Origin: Caldatribacterium sp051549785
Lineage (GTDB): Bacteria; Atribacterota; Atribacteria; Atribacterales; Caldatribacteriaceae
Reading direction: 5' to 3'
Assembly: GCF_051549785.1 (NCBI RefSeq)
Contig: NZ_CP189974.1
Span: 248,001 to 312,000, forward strand
DNA: 64,000 bases
Each line of letters begins with the position of its first letter. The first letter of the stretch is position 1. Positions 42,601 to 50,715 of this stretch are shown here, one piece after another. Position numbers and translations under genes: made by a program. Under the pieces are notes generated by a model. That model ran no database searches. It saw nothing but the letters and a program-made list of their open reading frames with translations, and was not told the DNA's origin.

Positions 42601-44937
42601 GTGGACCAGGAAGACCATCGCCTCGTGGTGACCATCACGACCCAAACGAGCACCCGCCCCGGGGAGAAACTCCCCTGTACGGTGACGGTCCGGGATACCC
42701 ATGGAAATCCCGTTCCCGGAGCCGAAGTCACCCTAAGCCTTGTGGACGTTGGCATCCTCGCCCTCACCGATGAGCCCGTCCCCGATCCCCTGGGGTTCTT
42801 CTCCGCCAAGCGCCGCCTCGGGGTCGGAACCTTTGACCTTTACAGCAACCTCATCCTGGGTGAACCCTCAACAACGCCCCTGCTCCATCCGGCCGGAGGT
42901 GCTCCGGAAGAGGCCTTCCTCAAGGCACAGCTCTCCTTCCTCCGTCCTGCACTCTTTGAAGTCCTCTCCCTCTTTGTCCCCGGTCTTGTCACCGACAAAG
43001 AGGGAAAGGTCACGCTCGAACTCTCCCTCCCCGATATAGCCACAACGGCACGATTGGTGGCCCTGGCCTTCAAGGAGGACAAGTTTGGAAGCAGCGCCAT
43101 AGAGGTCCTCCTTGAAGAGGAGATCGTGGCCGAGGTCCTCCATCCAAAAGTCCTGGCCCCGGAAGACACCTGCACCATCCCGGTCACGGTTTTCTCGAAA
43201 AACGATGCCCCAACCCAGGTGACGCTCACCCTTTCGACCAACGACCTCCTCGAGGTCACCCCAAAAGCAGTCACCCTCACCCTCCCACCCCGGGGGAAAG
43301 ACGTGGCCTACTTTTCAGCAAAAACCCTGGGGATTGTCGGAGATGCGGAGATGAACCTTTCGGTGTGCTTTGCAGAAAAAACAAAGCACAGGGTTTTCCG
43401 CTTCCCCATACGTCCGGCCGCTCCAAGAATCACCGTCTCCTTTGCCGGAAGCATCAACCCCGGTGAGGAGGAAACCCTGGACATTCCAGAGAGCTTCGTG
43501 GTCCGGACTTTTGGGGGGCAACTGCTTCTCTCCGGCACTCCCGACGTGGACCTCAGGCGTCTTGCCTCAATCCTCTGGGAGTACCCGTACGGGTGCCTGG
43601 AGCAGACGACTTCAAGTGGCTGGGTGGCCCTGCTTCTTCCAGAATACCTGCAGGACCTTGACCCCCTCCTTGCTCCTCGGGCACTTGCCGAAAAACACCT
43701 CATGCGGAAGATTCGCCGAATCCTCTCCCTCCAGACCCCTGATGGTGGTTTCAGCGCCTGGCCGGGAGGAGGGAGCCGTCCCTGGGATTCGGCGTACGCT
43801 TACCACTTCCTCCTGGAGGCGCACAAACGGGGTATGGACATTCCTTCCTCACCCCTTGAGGAAGCCAAAAGCTACCTCCTGCGCTTGCTCACCACGCCAC
43901 CGTACACCAGCTGGGAAGAAGAACTCCGGGATTTCTACACCGCCAAAGCCTACGCCGCCTATGTCCTTGCACTCTCTGGGGAAAGGCCCCTGAGCACCCT
44001 TGAGGAACTCCGGGAAAAACGAACGTACCTCAGGGGGTCAGGAGTCTTCTTCCTCGCCCTCACCTATGCACTCCTTGGCCAAAGGGACCTTGCCCGTAGC
44101 CTAGTTGGGGAGTGGACGCCAGATCTCTCCGGAGAGCCCCAAAGCGGTGGGGTGTACGAATCGCCCCTGCGGGAGGGGGCTTTAGCCCTCCTCCTTGAGC
44201 TTGAGCTTGACCCCACCCACACCCGGGCAACGTACCTTGCGGGGAAACTCCAGGAGGTTCTCAAGGAACGGGCGTATCTTTCCACCCAGGAAGCGGCGTT
44301 CCTCCTCCTTGCCCTTTCCCGGTACTTTGCCCAGGAAAGGCGAGCCGAAACCTTCGAAGCGAGAATCCTTGGGAAAACCGGCGAGACCCTTGCTTCCTTT
44401 AGCGGCAAGGACCGGGCAGGTCTTGACCTCGCCCTCCTCCCCTCCCCGCCGTGGACCATCCGGAACGAAGGCCAGGGGAGAATCTTCTACCTTCTCCATA
44501 CCGAGGGTGTGCCGGCAACGCCTCCATCACCCTGGGACCGGGGCATGGCGGTCCGGAGGACGTACCTCGATGCCTCAGGAAATCCCCTGAAAGACCTCGT
44601 CATCCCTCGGGGCGAGGACATTCTGGTCCTTCTTGAGCTTGAAGCCCCAAGGCCCCTCGACAACGTCGTGGTGGTGGACCTCCTCCCCGGAGGGCTGGAG
44701 TTCACCCACCTTGAAACCTCCGGGGAAACCGGGGAAGCAACGCTCCCAGCCTTTGTGGACCGCCGGGACGACCGGGTGGTGCTCTTCTTCTCGCATCTTG
44801 AGGGGAAGGTATCGTACCGCTACCGTGTCACGGCCGTTACTTCCGGGACGTTCACCGTAGCTCCAGTACAGGCAGAGTGCATGTACAATCCAGGGATATC
44901 GAGTCTCTCCGGAGGTGGAACGCTCCGGGTAGAATGA
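39613..44937 (+). CDS. Bacterial alpha-2-macroglobulin (thioester protease trap)
   Basis: 1774 residues from GTG 39613, 8 bp after GGAGGG; the open frame back to 39574 lacks a site. A signal peptide ('GAVFVVVGVLALCGLLFA') and a string of MG (macroglobulin) beta domains lead to the thioester motif 'GCLEQT' (Cys at about residue 1328) and the alpha-helical toroid ('SLQTPDGGFSAWPGG'), ending in a receptor-like beta domain. It traps host or competitor proteases in the periplasm. The next gene is PBP1C, the classical partner. Length is typical of YfhM-class proteins. Confidence 0.95.
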   Translation: MKGRLFCGAVFVVVGVLALCGLLFAQEEEFTILSILPPPDTLVPPVLTEIRIVFSREAVTREDTGVLRDFSFLPLSINPPLQGQFLWEDEKTLVLKPKGALREATRYVFRFRDDFRDVRGRLLAGRHDFTFSTEPLRVLGIKQVDYTEEGGAVLECSFSLPVLPQKLRGFLTLRDAQGNEIPYALPLGPASTRLYLTTVPLQEPVLSVEILPGLTSERGPLGLEDAYRKTLEVTYAFEILGNWVYFESPESCVIDFSTSTPVDPETLAPFVRVDPPSPFTVRRSYGGFAIVGPFLPRERKVITVKRGAQAKNGAKLLEDFTQAVIIPDLSPSVAFPVTGTYITEALGTRIPVMLLNVPKVRVLLWRLYDNNIPIALANLPQVPAEALGELVREETLFNDSPPNVPVRKALDLVHLTGNRKGTYLLIAQDASDEGWAFAEHLVAFTDIGIVAKVFPQGILVWANSLRDGTPLVNAWVKVFSRTNQLLLEGTCNEEGLFLGTRDIPWDEKTRPYIVTVQTPDDLSFLVLDGELFAVSGFDTTGREYLRKGYEAFLYLPRGVFRPGEELKAQAIVRGPEFLPPPAFPVRFALRNPLGREIAEESTVLSPQGGATFSLLLPENALTGAYVLSLTLPDGKTVLAERQFLVEEFVPPRLRVNLQASSLLAATGEDVSVDVAGEYLFGRKASGLPFTAQVVFESTLPSFPDFATYTFGNKEATFSPFTLPLGEGMLNEEGRASFSFTVPSDLRPPALLTGKVTVTVSDPAGRPVSESLSILVSPYPVYLGVALPEGEFEPGVPLTIALVALDREGKPKETGVNLRIFRILRHFVLSAPEEGESLRYREEEEWVPEVETFLSLAEGKGTYTFTPGTYGEYLLEVSEPQSLSTTTRRFFVFGRYGLAPQGEALPDRLNLVLDKSRYRLGEEATLRYRAPFAGKALFTVETDTIVSAQVVALEESGEIRFEVTEAMAPNAYCSLVLLKEGTPQEGPLRALGVTPLFVDQEDHRLVVTITTQTSTRPGEKLPCTVTVRDTHGNPVPGAEVTLSLVDVGILALTDEPVPDPLGFFSAKRRLGVGTFDLYSNLILGEPSTTPLLHPAGGAPEEAFLKAQLSFLRPALFEVLSLFVPGLVTDKEGKVTLELSLPDIATTARLVALAFKEDKFGSSAIEVLLEEEIVAEVLHPKVLAPEDTCTIPVTVFSKNDAPTQVTLTLSTNDLLEVTPKAVTLTLPPRGKDVAYFSAKTLGIVGDAEMNLSVCFAEKTKHRVFRFPIRPAAPRITVSFAGSINPGEEETLDIPESFVVRTFGGQLLLSGTPDVDLRRLASILWEYPYGCLEQTTSSGWVALLLPEYLQDLDPLLAPRALAEKHLMRKIRRILSLQTPDGGFSAWPGGGSRPWDSAYAYHFLLEAHKRGMDIPSSPLEEAKSYLLRLLTTPPYTSWEEELRDFYTAKAYAAYVLALSGERPLSTLEELREKRTYLRGSGVFFLALTYALLGQRDLARSLVGEWTPDLSGEPQSGGVYESPLREGALALLLELELDPTHTRATYLAGKLQEVLKERAYLSTQEAAFLLLALSRYFAQERRAETFEARILGKTGETLASFSGKDRAGLDLALLPSPPWTIRNEGQGRIFYLLHTEGVPATPPSPWDRGMAVRRTYLDASGNPLKDLVIPRGEDILVLLELEAPRPLDNVVVVDLLPGGLEFTHLETSGETGEATLPAFVDRRDDRVVLFFSHLEGKVSYRYRVTAVTSGTFTVAPVQAECMYNPGISSLSGGGTLRVE

Positions 44938-47156
44938 TGCGGAAGAGAGGACGCAGCATCCTCTGGGGTGTGCTCTTGGGAGGTGTGGTGCTTCTTGGGG
45001 GAGGGATGTACCTTCTCTCCCTCCCCCTTGAGGTGACTCCTTTTTGTACCTACACTCCCTCCTTTGCGCTCTACGACCGGGAGGGACGGCTGCTCTGTCT
45101 TCTTCGCTCCCCGGACGATGCATGGCTCATCCCAGTACCCCTCAAAGAGATGGGGAAGTGGATTCCCCTCCTTGCAGTGGAGAGCGAGGACCGGAGATTC
45201 TTCAGCCACCCTGGCGTGGATTTCCTTGCCCTGGGCCGGGCAATCTGGCAGAACCTGTGTGCCCGGAGGGTGGTCTCTGGAGCCTCCACCATCACCACGC
45301 AGCTTGTGCGGCTTGTTCTACCCCGGGAAAGGACCCTGAAGGGGAAACTCGGCGAATACCTTCTGGCACTGCGCCTTGAGCGTGTCCTGAACAAGGAGGA
45401 CATCCTCGAGTCGTACCTCAACCGGATCCCCCTTGGGGGCAACATCAAAGGGGTTGAGGCCGCTTCCTGGTACTACTTCGGCAAAAGCGCAAAAGACCTC
45501 ACCCTCCTTGAGGCCGCTTCCCTGGTGAGCCTTTTCCCTGCCCCGGAACGGTTCCGGCCCGATAAAAACCCCGAAGGCTTCCTGAAGCGGCGGAACGCCC
45601 TTCTTGAACGCCTCTGCCGAAGAGGCATCATCGCTCAGGAAGCATACGCCCTGTACGCCTCTTTTCCCCCTCCCATTCCCCGGGGCTTTCCCCGCCTGGC
45701 ATACCACGCTGCCTGGTTCCTGCGGCAAACCACGACCTCACCCCGGGTCTTCTCCTCCCTTTCCTTTCCCCTCGAGGAGTGGCTTGAGCGGCTCCTCGAC
45801 GAGGCTCTGGTTACTCTCCCCCGGGAAATCACCGCCTGCGCGGTGGTGGTGGAGAACAGTACCGGCGCAATCCTCGCCTATGTGGGGAACGCCCGCTTCC
45901 GCAGAGACCCCGAACAGGCTTTTGTGGACTGCCTCCAGGCCCCCCGCTCTCCAGGTTCCACTCTGAAGCCTTTTGTGTACGCCCGGGCCTTTGATCGGGG
46001 GCTTTTCGTTCCTTCAAGCATCATCGCCGATACCCCCTTTGGCCTTCGCGGGAATGTCCCCCGCAACTTCGACGAAGGCTTCCGGGGACCGGTGAGCTGC
46101 GAAATGGCCCTGGCCCTGTCCCTGAACGTCCCGGCCGTGCGGGTGGCCCGAAAGGTTGGCCTTGAGGACGTTCTGGGTCTTCTGCAAACCCTGGGATTCT
46201 CCAAGCTGCAAAGGAGTGCCGATTTCTACGGGGACGCCCTGGTTCTTGGGGGATGCGAGGTAACGCCCCTGGAACTCGCCAGGGCGTACACCGCCCTCTC
46301 CCGCCTTGGGGAGGCAATCTCCCTGAGTTTCTTCCGCGAGGATGAAGGCCCGCAGAACAAGCGGGTGTTCTCTCCGGGAAGCGCCTACATGGTTGCCGAA
46401 ATCCTCGCCGACCGTTTCCGCTTCAACCCTCTCCCTAAAAGGACACTCCCCACGCCCTTATGTGCTTTCAAAACCGGAACCTCCTATGGCCTTCGGGACG
46501 CCTGGACTGTGGCGTACAACCCCCGTTACACGGTCCTCGTGTGGTTTGGGGATCCCCGGGGCCTGCCCCACGAGGAACTCGTGGGGATACGCCTTGCCGC
46601 CCCCTGTGCCCTGCGCATCATGGAGTACCTCATGGGGAGAGAACGGGTGTGGTACGGGTGTCCCGAGGATATCGAGTGGCGGGAAGTCTGTCCAGTTTCG
46701 GGGAAAATCGCCTCACCTTGCTGCGAGGGAACAATCCCTGCACCTTTCCTTAAGGGCGTCTCTCCTCTTGAGGTCTGCGACCTCCACGCCACTTCCCTGG
46801 AAAATCCATCCTCCCCCTGGTCCGGGGAAGTCCAGGCCGCCCTGGGAAGACCGGACGCCATTCCCCTTGCCATCGTCTCCCCGGTCCCCGGCCGGCGGTA
46901 CTTCACCCTTCCCGGCGCGTCTTCTCTCCGTCTTCCTCTCCGCGCCGAAGGGGGAAAGGGACCCATCTTCTGGTTCGTGGATGGGACATACGCCGGACAG
47001 AGCCAGCCCGGGGGGACCCTCTTCGTCTCCCTTCCCCCGGGAGAGCACCACATCATTGCCTCTGACAAGAGTGGCCAGAGCGATACCACTGAGGTTGTGG
47101 TGAGTTCTACGGCCTTCGCAAAAACTCGAAGGGATTTTGGAGCTCCTCTGCCATGA
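44934..47156 (+). CDS. pbpC: Penicillin-binding protein 1C (glycosyltransferase/transpeptidase)
   Basis: 740 residues; the first ATG overlaps the macroglobulin TGA (ATGATG). One N-terminal membrane helix ('LWGVLLGGVVLLGGGMYLL') is followed by the GT51 domain with 'ESEDRRFFSHPGVD' and 'GASTITTQLVR'. The transpeptidase has Ser in 'SPGSTLKP' (about residue 341), 'SLN' and 'KTGTS'. A C-terminal BiPBP_C domain follows ('GRRYFTLPGASSLRLPL'). It synthesises or repairs peptidoglycan in the inner membrane. The macroglobulin-PBP1C pair is thought to guard and repair the envelope after attack. Confidence 0.95.
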   Translation: MMRKRGRSILWGVLLGGVVLLGGGMYLLSLPLEVTPFCTYTPSFALYDREGRLLCLLRSPDDAWLIPVPLKEMGKWIPLLAVESEDRRFFSHPGVDFLALGRAIWQNLCARRVVSGASTITTQLVRLVLPRERTLKGKLGEYLLALRLERVLNKEDILESYLNRIPLGGNIKGVEAASWYYFGKSAKDLTLLEAASLVSLFPAPERFRPDKNPEGFLKRRNALLERLCRRGIIAQEAYALYASFPPPIPRGFPRLAYHAAWFLRQTTTSPRVFSSLSFPLEEWLERLLDEALVTLPREITACAVVVENSTGAILAYVGNARFRRDPEQAFVDCLQAPRSPGSTLKPFVYARAFDRGLFVPSSIIADTPFGLRGNVPRNFDEGFRGPVSCEMALALSLNVPAVRVARKVGLEDVLGLLQTLGFSKLQRSADFYGDALVLGGCEVTPLELARAYTALSRLGEAISLSFFREDEGPQNKRVFSPGSAYMVAEILADRFRFNPLPKRTLPTPLCAFKTGTSYGLRDAWTVAYNPRYTVLVWFGDPRGLPHEELVGIRLAAPCALRIMEYLMGRERVWYGCPEDIEWREVCPVSGKIASPCCEGTIPAPFLKGVSPLEVCDLHATSLENPSSPWSGEVQAALGRPDAIPLAIVSPVPGRRYFTLPGASSLRLPLRAEGGKGPIFWFVDGTYAGQSQPGGTLFVSLPPGEHHIIASDKSGQSDTTEVVVSSTAFAKTRRDFGAPLP

Positions 47157-48271
47157 TTCGCAAACGGCATACCCCGGCACTCCAGAGTACAACGGTCCTC
47201 GTGCTCTTCTTCCTCCTCCTGAGCTACATCTCCTTGGAGAACGCTGCCTCAATCCTCTCCCGAAAGCTTCAAGAGCAGTTCGCCTTTTCTTTTTGGGAAA
47301 ACGAAAGGATGAAGGACGAATTCGCCCGCTTTTTTGGCCTGAAAAGGCCAGGGACGGGGAAACCCCTCTTCATGCCTCCCCTGATCCTTGCCGACTACGC
47401 CGAGGCTCTGGTCTACAAGGACATCCCCTACGGGAAAAAGAGGGGGCAGACACTCGATATCCTTGTGCCTCTGCGTCTCCTTAGCGGCGAAAAGCTCCCG
47501 GTGTTCGTCTTCGTCCACGGAGGAACCTGGATTGGAGGCTCAAAGGATGAGGTCCTTTACAGCCACTTTGCCCGGGAAGTCCTCAAAGCGGGGTACCTCT
47601 TCGTGAGCCTGGACTATCGGGTTTACCCGAAGGTCCGTTTCTCGGGAATCCTTGGGGATATCCGCCAGGCACTGCTTTGGCTTTTTGCCCACATCGAGGA
47701 ATACGGGGGGCAAAAGAGGTTTGTCCTCTGTGGTCACTCCGCCGGAGCGCACCTTGTGGCCCTGGCCACCGTGCAGCATGGCGTGCTCCCGGAGGATGTA
47801 TGTAGGAGCATCACCCAGGTATTCCTCCTAAGTGGTCCCTACGACCTTCCCGCATATGACGAAACCCTCGATATCCCCTTCAAAAACCTCATCCGCCAGG
47901 TATTCTTCGACCTCTTCGAGGGAAGGAGCAACCTCAGGGAACTCTCTCCGGTTTTCCAAGTGGAGCACACCCACATTGTCTACGTCCTTGTCGTCGGCGA
48001 GAGGGACGAAATCACCCCCAGGGAGCAATCGGAGAAGCTCTTTACGAAGCTCCTTGAGAAGCGCAACACCGCTTTCCTCTTTGTGGTCCCGAACGTGGGT
48101 CACGGGGGAACGCTCTTCGTCCTCAACCCCGATTTTGACCGGGAGAGAGCCTTCGCCCCAATCTTTCGCACCCTTCTTGAGGGGAAACCAGAAACGTCGT
48201 GGTACAGTAGGGGAAAAGCCTTGCTCCGCTCCTTGGGTTCTTCGAGGTCCTCATCTGGATTGTGGTGGTGA
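47153..48271 (+). CDS. Membrane-anchored alpha/beta hydrolase (HSL-like esterase)
   Basis: 372 residues, overlapping pbpC by 4 bp. An N-terminal hydrophobic helix ('TTVLVLFFLLLSYISL') anchors or exports it. The hydrolase core has the oxyanion-hole 'HGGTW', nucleophile elbow 'GHSAGAH', a late acid in 'GERDEITP' and catalytic His in 'NVGHGGTLF'. It resembles carboxylesterases and kynurenine-formamidase-like proteins. The last ~20 codons overlap the start of the UPF0316 remnant and end in low-complexity Ser/Arg, so the natural C-terminus may have been altered by a deletion here. Confidence 0.85.
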   Translation: MIRKRHTPALQSTTVLVLFFLLLSYISLENAASILSRKLQEQFAFSFWENERMKDEFARFFGLKRPGTGKPLFMPPLILADYAEALVYKDIPYGKKRGQTLDILVPLRLLSGEKLPVFVFVHGGTWIGGSKDEVLYSHFAREVLKAGYLFVSLDYRVYPKVRFSGILGDIRQALLWLFAHIEEYGGQKRFVLCGHSAGAHLVALATVQHGVLPEDVCRSITQVFLLSGPYDLPAYDETLDIPFKNLIRQVFFDLFEGRSNLRELSPVFQVEHTHIVYVLVVGERDEITPREQSEKLFTKLLEKRNTAFLFVVPNVGHGGTLFVLNPDFDRERAFAPIFRTLLEGKPETSWYSRGKALLRSLGSSRSSSGLWW

Positions 48272-48727
48272 GCCGGCTCATCACCCACACGAGGACCCCC
48301 GTCGCTTTTCTAAGGTACGCCGCAGGATTTGCTCTGGGGAACTTCCTGGGTATCTCCATCGAAGAGTGGTTTGCCATAGGGTATGCCATCGTGCGGGTAA
48401 TCCTACAGCAGGACGGAGAGCGGCTCTTTTCTGCCCTAAAGCGCGAAGGATTCGGCGTCACGGCTTTCGACGGACAGGGGCACCCGGGGACCGGTGAAAC
48501 GCATTTTCACCGCGGTCCGGCGAAGGGACCTCCGGAAAGTCCTCAGCGTCATTCACACCGTCAGTCCTTCGGCCTTCTTCTCGGTGGAGGACATCCGGGC
48601 AGCCCACGCCGGGGTCTTCCAAAGATCAGTGAGGCGGGGGAACGAGGTGACTCAGTTCCCCCAGCGAGCGGAAGAGGGAATGACGAGGACGTACACCGAA
48701 CGCCTCTTCGGACCGTTGAACTCGTAG
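48211..48727 (+). pseudogene. Broken UPF0316/DUF2179 membrane protein gene
   Basis: Frame 1 from 48211 (just after an in-frame TAG) reads 'GKSLAPLLGFFEVLIWIVVV', 'YAAGFALGNFLGISIEE' and 'AIVRVILQQDGERLFSALKREGFGVTAFDG', matching UPF0316 proteins. At about 48481-48492 (run CACCCGGGGACC) the frame shifts by one. The next frame continues 'GPVKRIFTAVRRRDLRKVLSVI' and 'FFSVEDIRAAH', the rest of the family domain. The usual first ~40 residues with TM1 are absent, replaced by the end of the hydrolase gene. So it is truncated at the 5' end and frameshifted; the indel could be a sequencing error, the 5' loss cannot. Confidence 0.8.
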
Positions 48728-49047
48728 AAGTAGATCCGCTGGTCCTCCCCAAGAAGGAGCCTGCCCCGGTGGGCGATGAGAACCTCTGTGGGGGCCACAA
48801 AGGCCGCACCGGTTTCCGGCTTTGCAAACTCATCTCTCTCCAGGACCTTCTTCAAGAGGTCGTTGAGCGGCGGCTTTGACGTCCTGGGTTTCCCAGCCTG
48901 GATGTTGACTGCCGCATCGCCGTGAGGGACGTAGACGAATACTCCGGCTTCCTCAACCTGGGCCTCCGCCACAATCCGGGCCACCTCATCCGTGATATCG
49001 ATAACCTCTTCTTTCGCCGTGGTCTCAAGCGTTATCGTCTGGAGCAT
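48652..49047 (-). CDS. Divergent YjbQ/UPF0047-like protein
   Basis: 131 residues with AGGAGGGAT before the ATG. The fold is recognisable from 'IDITDEVARIVAEAQVEEAGVFVYVPH', 'APTEVLIAHRGRLLLGEDQRI' and 'YEFNGPKRRSVYVLV'. The family's signature is degraded: 'HTTAGVTINE' of the other copy (756-1151) is 'HGDAAVNIQA', and 'GTWQGIF' is 'GEDQRIY'. Any catalytic role assigned to the family is therefore doubtful here. Its 3' end overlaps the UPF0316 remnant on the other strand by 76 bp. Divergent from the cobalamin riboswitch. Confidence 0.85.
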   Translation of the reverse strand: MLQTITLETTAKEEVIDITDEVARIVAEAQVEEAGVFVYVPHGDAAVNIQAGKPRTSKPPLNDLLKKVLERDEFAKPETGAAFVAPTEVLIAHRGRLLLGEDQRIYFYEFNGPKRRSVYVLVIPSSARWGN

Positions 49048-49075
49048 GCGCTATCCCTCCTCTGGCTACTTTGTG

Positions 49076-49103
49076 GTTTATTGTACCACGCCCATGGTAT
49101 AAT
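49076..49103 (+). promoter_or_regulatory. Promoter of the cobalamin operon
   Basis: A perfect TATAAT (49098-49103) lies just before the riboswitch aptamer. The best -35 candidate, GTTTAT (49076-49081), has a 16-bp spacer and is weak. Confidence 0.6.
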
Positions 49104-49105
49104 AC

Positions 49106-49269
49106 GGAAAAAGGGTCCTTCCCGGGTGTTCGGGAAGCCGGTGCGAATCCGGCACGGTCCCGCCACTGTGAGAAGGGACGAAAGGCCCACGATGCCACCG
49201 GAGAAAGTCCGGGAAGGCGGGCCGAGTAGGCTTGGACCTTCGAGTCAGGAGACCGGCCCGGGAAGCAGT
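49106..49269 (+). ncRNA. Cobalamin riboswitch aptamer
   Basis: The leader carries the diagnostic B12-riboswitch core: 'GCCGGTGCGAATCCGGCACGG' region at about 49137-49160, then 'CCCGCCACTGTG' (49159-49170), and the B12 box-like 'GAGTCAGGAGACCGGCCCGGG' region at about 49242-49262, with intervening paired arms. When adenosylcobalamin is bound, the downstream terminator should form. It controls the cbi operon that follows. Confidence 0.95.
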
Positions 49270-49312
49270 GCTCGTTCTCTGCGGAGGACAGAGGACGGAG
49301 CTTTTCTTTTTT
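49270..49312 (+). terminator. Riboswitch expression-platform terminator
   Basis: GCTCGTTCTCTG pairs with CAGAGGACGGAGC (12 pairs, one bulge, one G-U) around a 7-nt loop, followed by TTTTCTTTTTT (49302-49312). It lies immediately after the aptamer and 4 bp before the first cbi ATG, so this is a transcriptional OFF switch. Confidence 0.88.
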
Positions 49313-49316
49313 GAGG

Positions 49317-50114
49317 ATGATGGCAACCGCCGTACTCTTTGCGGCTTTTGGAACAACGCAACCGGAGCCCCTGGAGGATTTCGAGGGCTTCCTGAAGCGG
49401 GCACAGGAAGTCCTGAGAGGAGTCGGAGTGTTCTCGTCTTTGGTTTCCCCCACGGTGCAAAGACACCACGGGATGGAGGGTCTCCTCACCACCTTTGGGC
49501 GGATTCACGATGCAGGGTACACCCGTGTGGTCGTCCAGCCGCTTTCTGTTGTTCCCGGAGCAGTGTACACCGCGGTTCTGAACTTCTGCGCCGCTCTCAC
49601 AACCCTCAGGGACATCCGGGGGAATCCCCTCTTTGCGGAAATGCTCTTCGGGCGGGCACTCCTTGGAACACCGGAAGACCAAAGAGCGGTGGTCACCGCC
49701 CTCACCCCTCTCGTGGCTCCGTACCTCAAAGACCAGGGTACTGCCATTGTTTTCGTAGGACACGGAAGTCAAAGGGGCGAAGCTGCCTACAGGGAGCTCG
49801 ATGGGCTCGTAACTCGGGCTTTCGGCCCCCAAAGCGGTGTGGTGGTGCTTGAAGGAAACCCGAGCCTTGCAGAGCTCCTCCCAAGGCTCAGAAAGAGCAC
49901 ACAGAGGGTTATTCTCTGGCCCCTCATGTTCTTTACCGGACACCACTTCAAAAAGGACATCGCCGAAGGCCGTGGTTCCTTACGAGAAAGACTCAGAGAG
50001 GAAGGGTTCACAGTAGAGGTTCTCTCCCGAGGGCTCCTTCAGGAGGAAACCTTTGTGAAGATGCTCTGGGAAAGAGTGGAGGAACTCCTCACCCATGCGG
50101 GGACAGGACATTGA
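49317..50114 (+). CDS. cbiK: Sirohydrochlorin cobaltochelatase CbiK
   Basis: 265 residues from ATG 49317 (the next codon but one repeats ATG at 49320; a TTG at 49311 lies in the terminator T-run). CbiK features are 'LFAAFGTTQPE' (GT motif), 'PLSVVPGAVY', the metal-site His in 'IVFVGHGSQRGE' and 'LWPLMFFTGHHFKKDI' with paired His. It inserts Co2+ into sirohydrochlorin, the first anaerobic cobalamin-specific step. Its ribosome binding site is poor and lies within the terminator's trailing sequence. Confidence 0.93.
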   Translation: MMATAVLFAAFGTTQPEPLEDFEGFLKRAQEVLRGVGVFSSLVSPTVQRHHGMEGLLTTFGRIHDAGYTRVVVQPLSVVPGAVYTAVLNFCAALTTLRDIRGNPLFAEMLFGRALLGTPEDQRAVVTALTPLVAPYLKDQGTAIVFVGHGSQRGEAAYRELDGLVTRAFGPQSGVVVLEGNPSLAELLPRLRKSTQRVILWPLMFFTGHHFKKDIAEGRGSLRERLREEGFTVEVLSRGLLQEETFVKMLWERVEELLTHAGTGH

Positions 50115-50715
50115 GCGGCTGAGCCTCAGGATGATCCGGAGCGTCCTCCCATCCTACGCCCTGCCTGAAGCGTACACCTTCCTCTTTGAGCGGATTGTCC
50201 ATGCCACGGCCGACTTCTCGCTCCTTCCGCTTCTTGCGCTCAAAGAGGGGTTCGTCGAACGTTTCTTCGAGAGCCTGACCCCGGGGTACACCATTTTCTG
50301 CGACGTGGCGATGGTGCAAAGCGGTGTGAACGAGAAACTCCTGAGGAAATCCGGGGTGCAGCTTGCCACCTTCGTGCACACGAAAGCGTGCGACCAAAGA
50401 GCCAGAAAGCACCGCCTCACCCGGGCGGCGGCCTCAGTGGATTTTGCCTGCGAGCAGGGTATCCGGGGGTTCGTCTTTGGCAATTCCCCCACAGGGCTTG
50501 GGCGGCTCCTTGAGTGGATAGCAAGAGGGTACCGGGTTGACTGGGTGCTCGCCTGTCCCGTGGGATTCGTGGGTGCTGCAGAGGTGAAGGAAGCGCTCCT
50601 GCGTCTTCCCGTTCCCGCCCTGGTGCTCCGTGGCCCCCGGGGAGGAAGCCCCATTGCAGCAGCTGCTCTGAACGCTTTACTCCGGGAGTTCCTGCGGAGG
50701 AAAAGCCATGCCTGA
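50095..50715 (+). CDS. cbiC: Cobalt-precorrin-8 methylmutase CbiC
   Basis: 206 residues, overlapping cbiK by 20 bp. Family motifs: 'RIVHATADFS' (catalytic His), 'IFCDVAMVQSGVN', 'VFGNSPTGLGRLLEW', 'ACPVGFVGAAEVKEAL' and 'RGPRGGSPIAAAALNALL'. It moves the C11 methyl group to C12, giving cobyrinic acid. It overlaps cbiD by 8 bp. Confidence 0.95.
   Translation: MRGQDIERLSLRMIRSVLPSYALPEAYTFLFERIVHATADFSLLPLLALKEGFVERFFESLTPGYTIFCDVAMVQSGVNEKLLRKSGVQLATFVHTKACDQRARKHRLTRAAASVDFACEQGIRGFVFGNSPTGLGRLLEWIARGYRVDWVLACPVGFVGAAEVKEALLRLPVPALVLRGPRGGSPIAAAALNALLREFLRRKSHA

Noticed and set aside
41455..42702. Long minus-strand open frame (415 codons) inside the macroglobulin gene
   Set aside because: Composition and position mark it as an antisense shadow of the long plus-strand gene.
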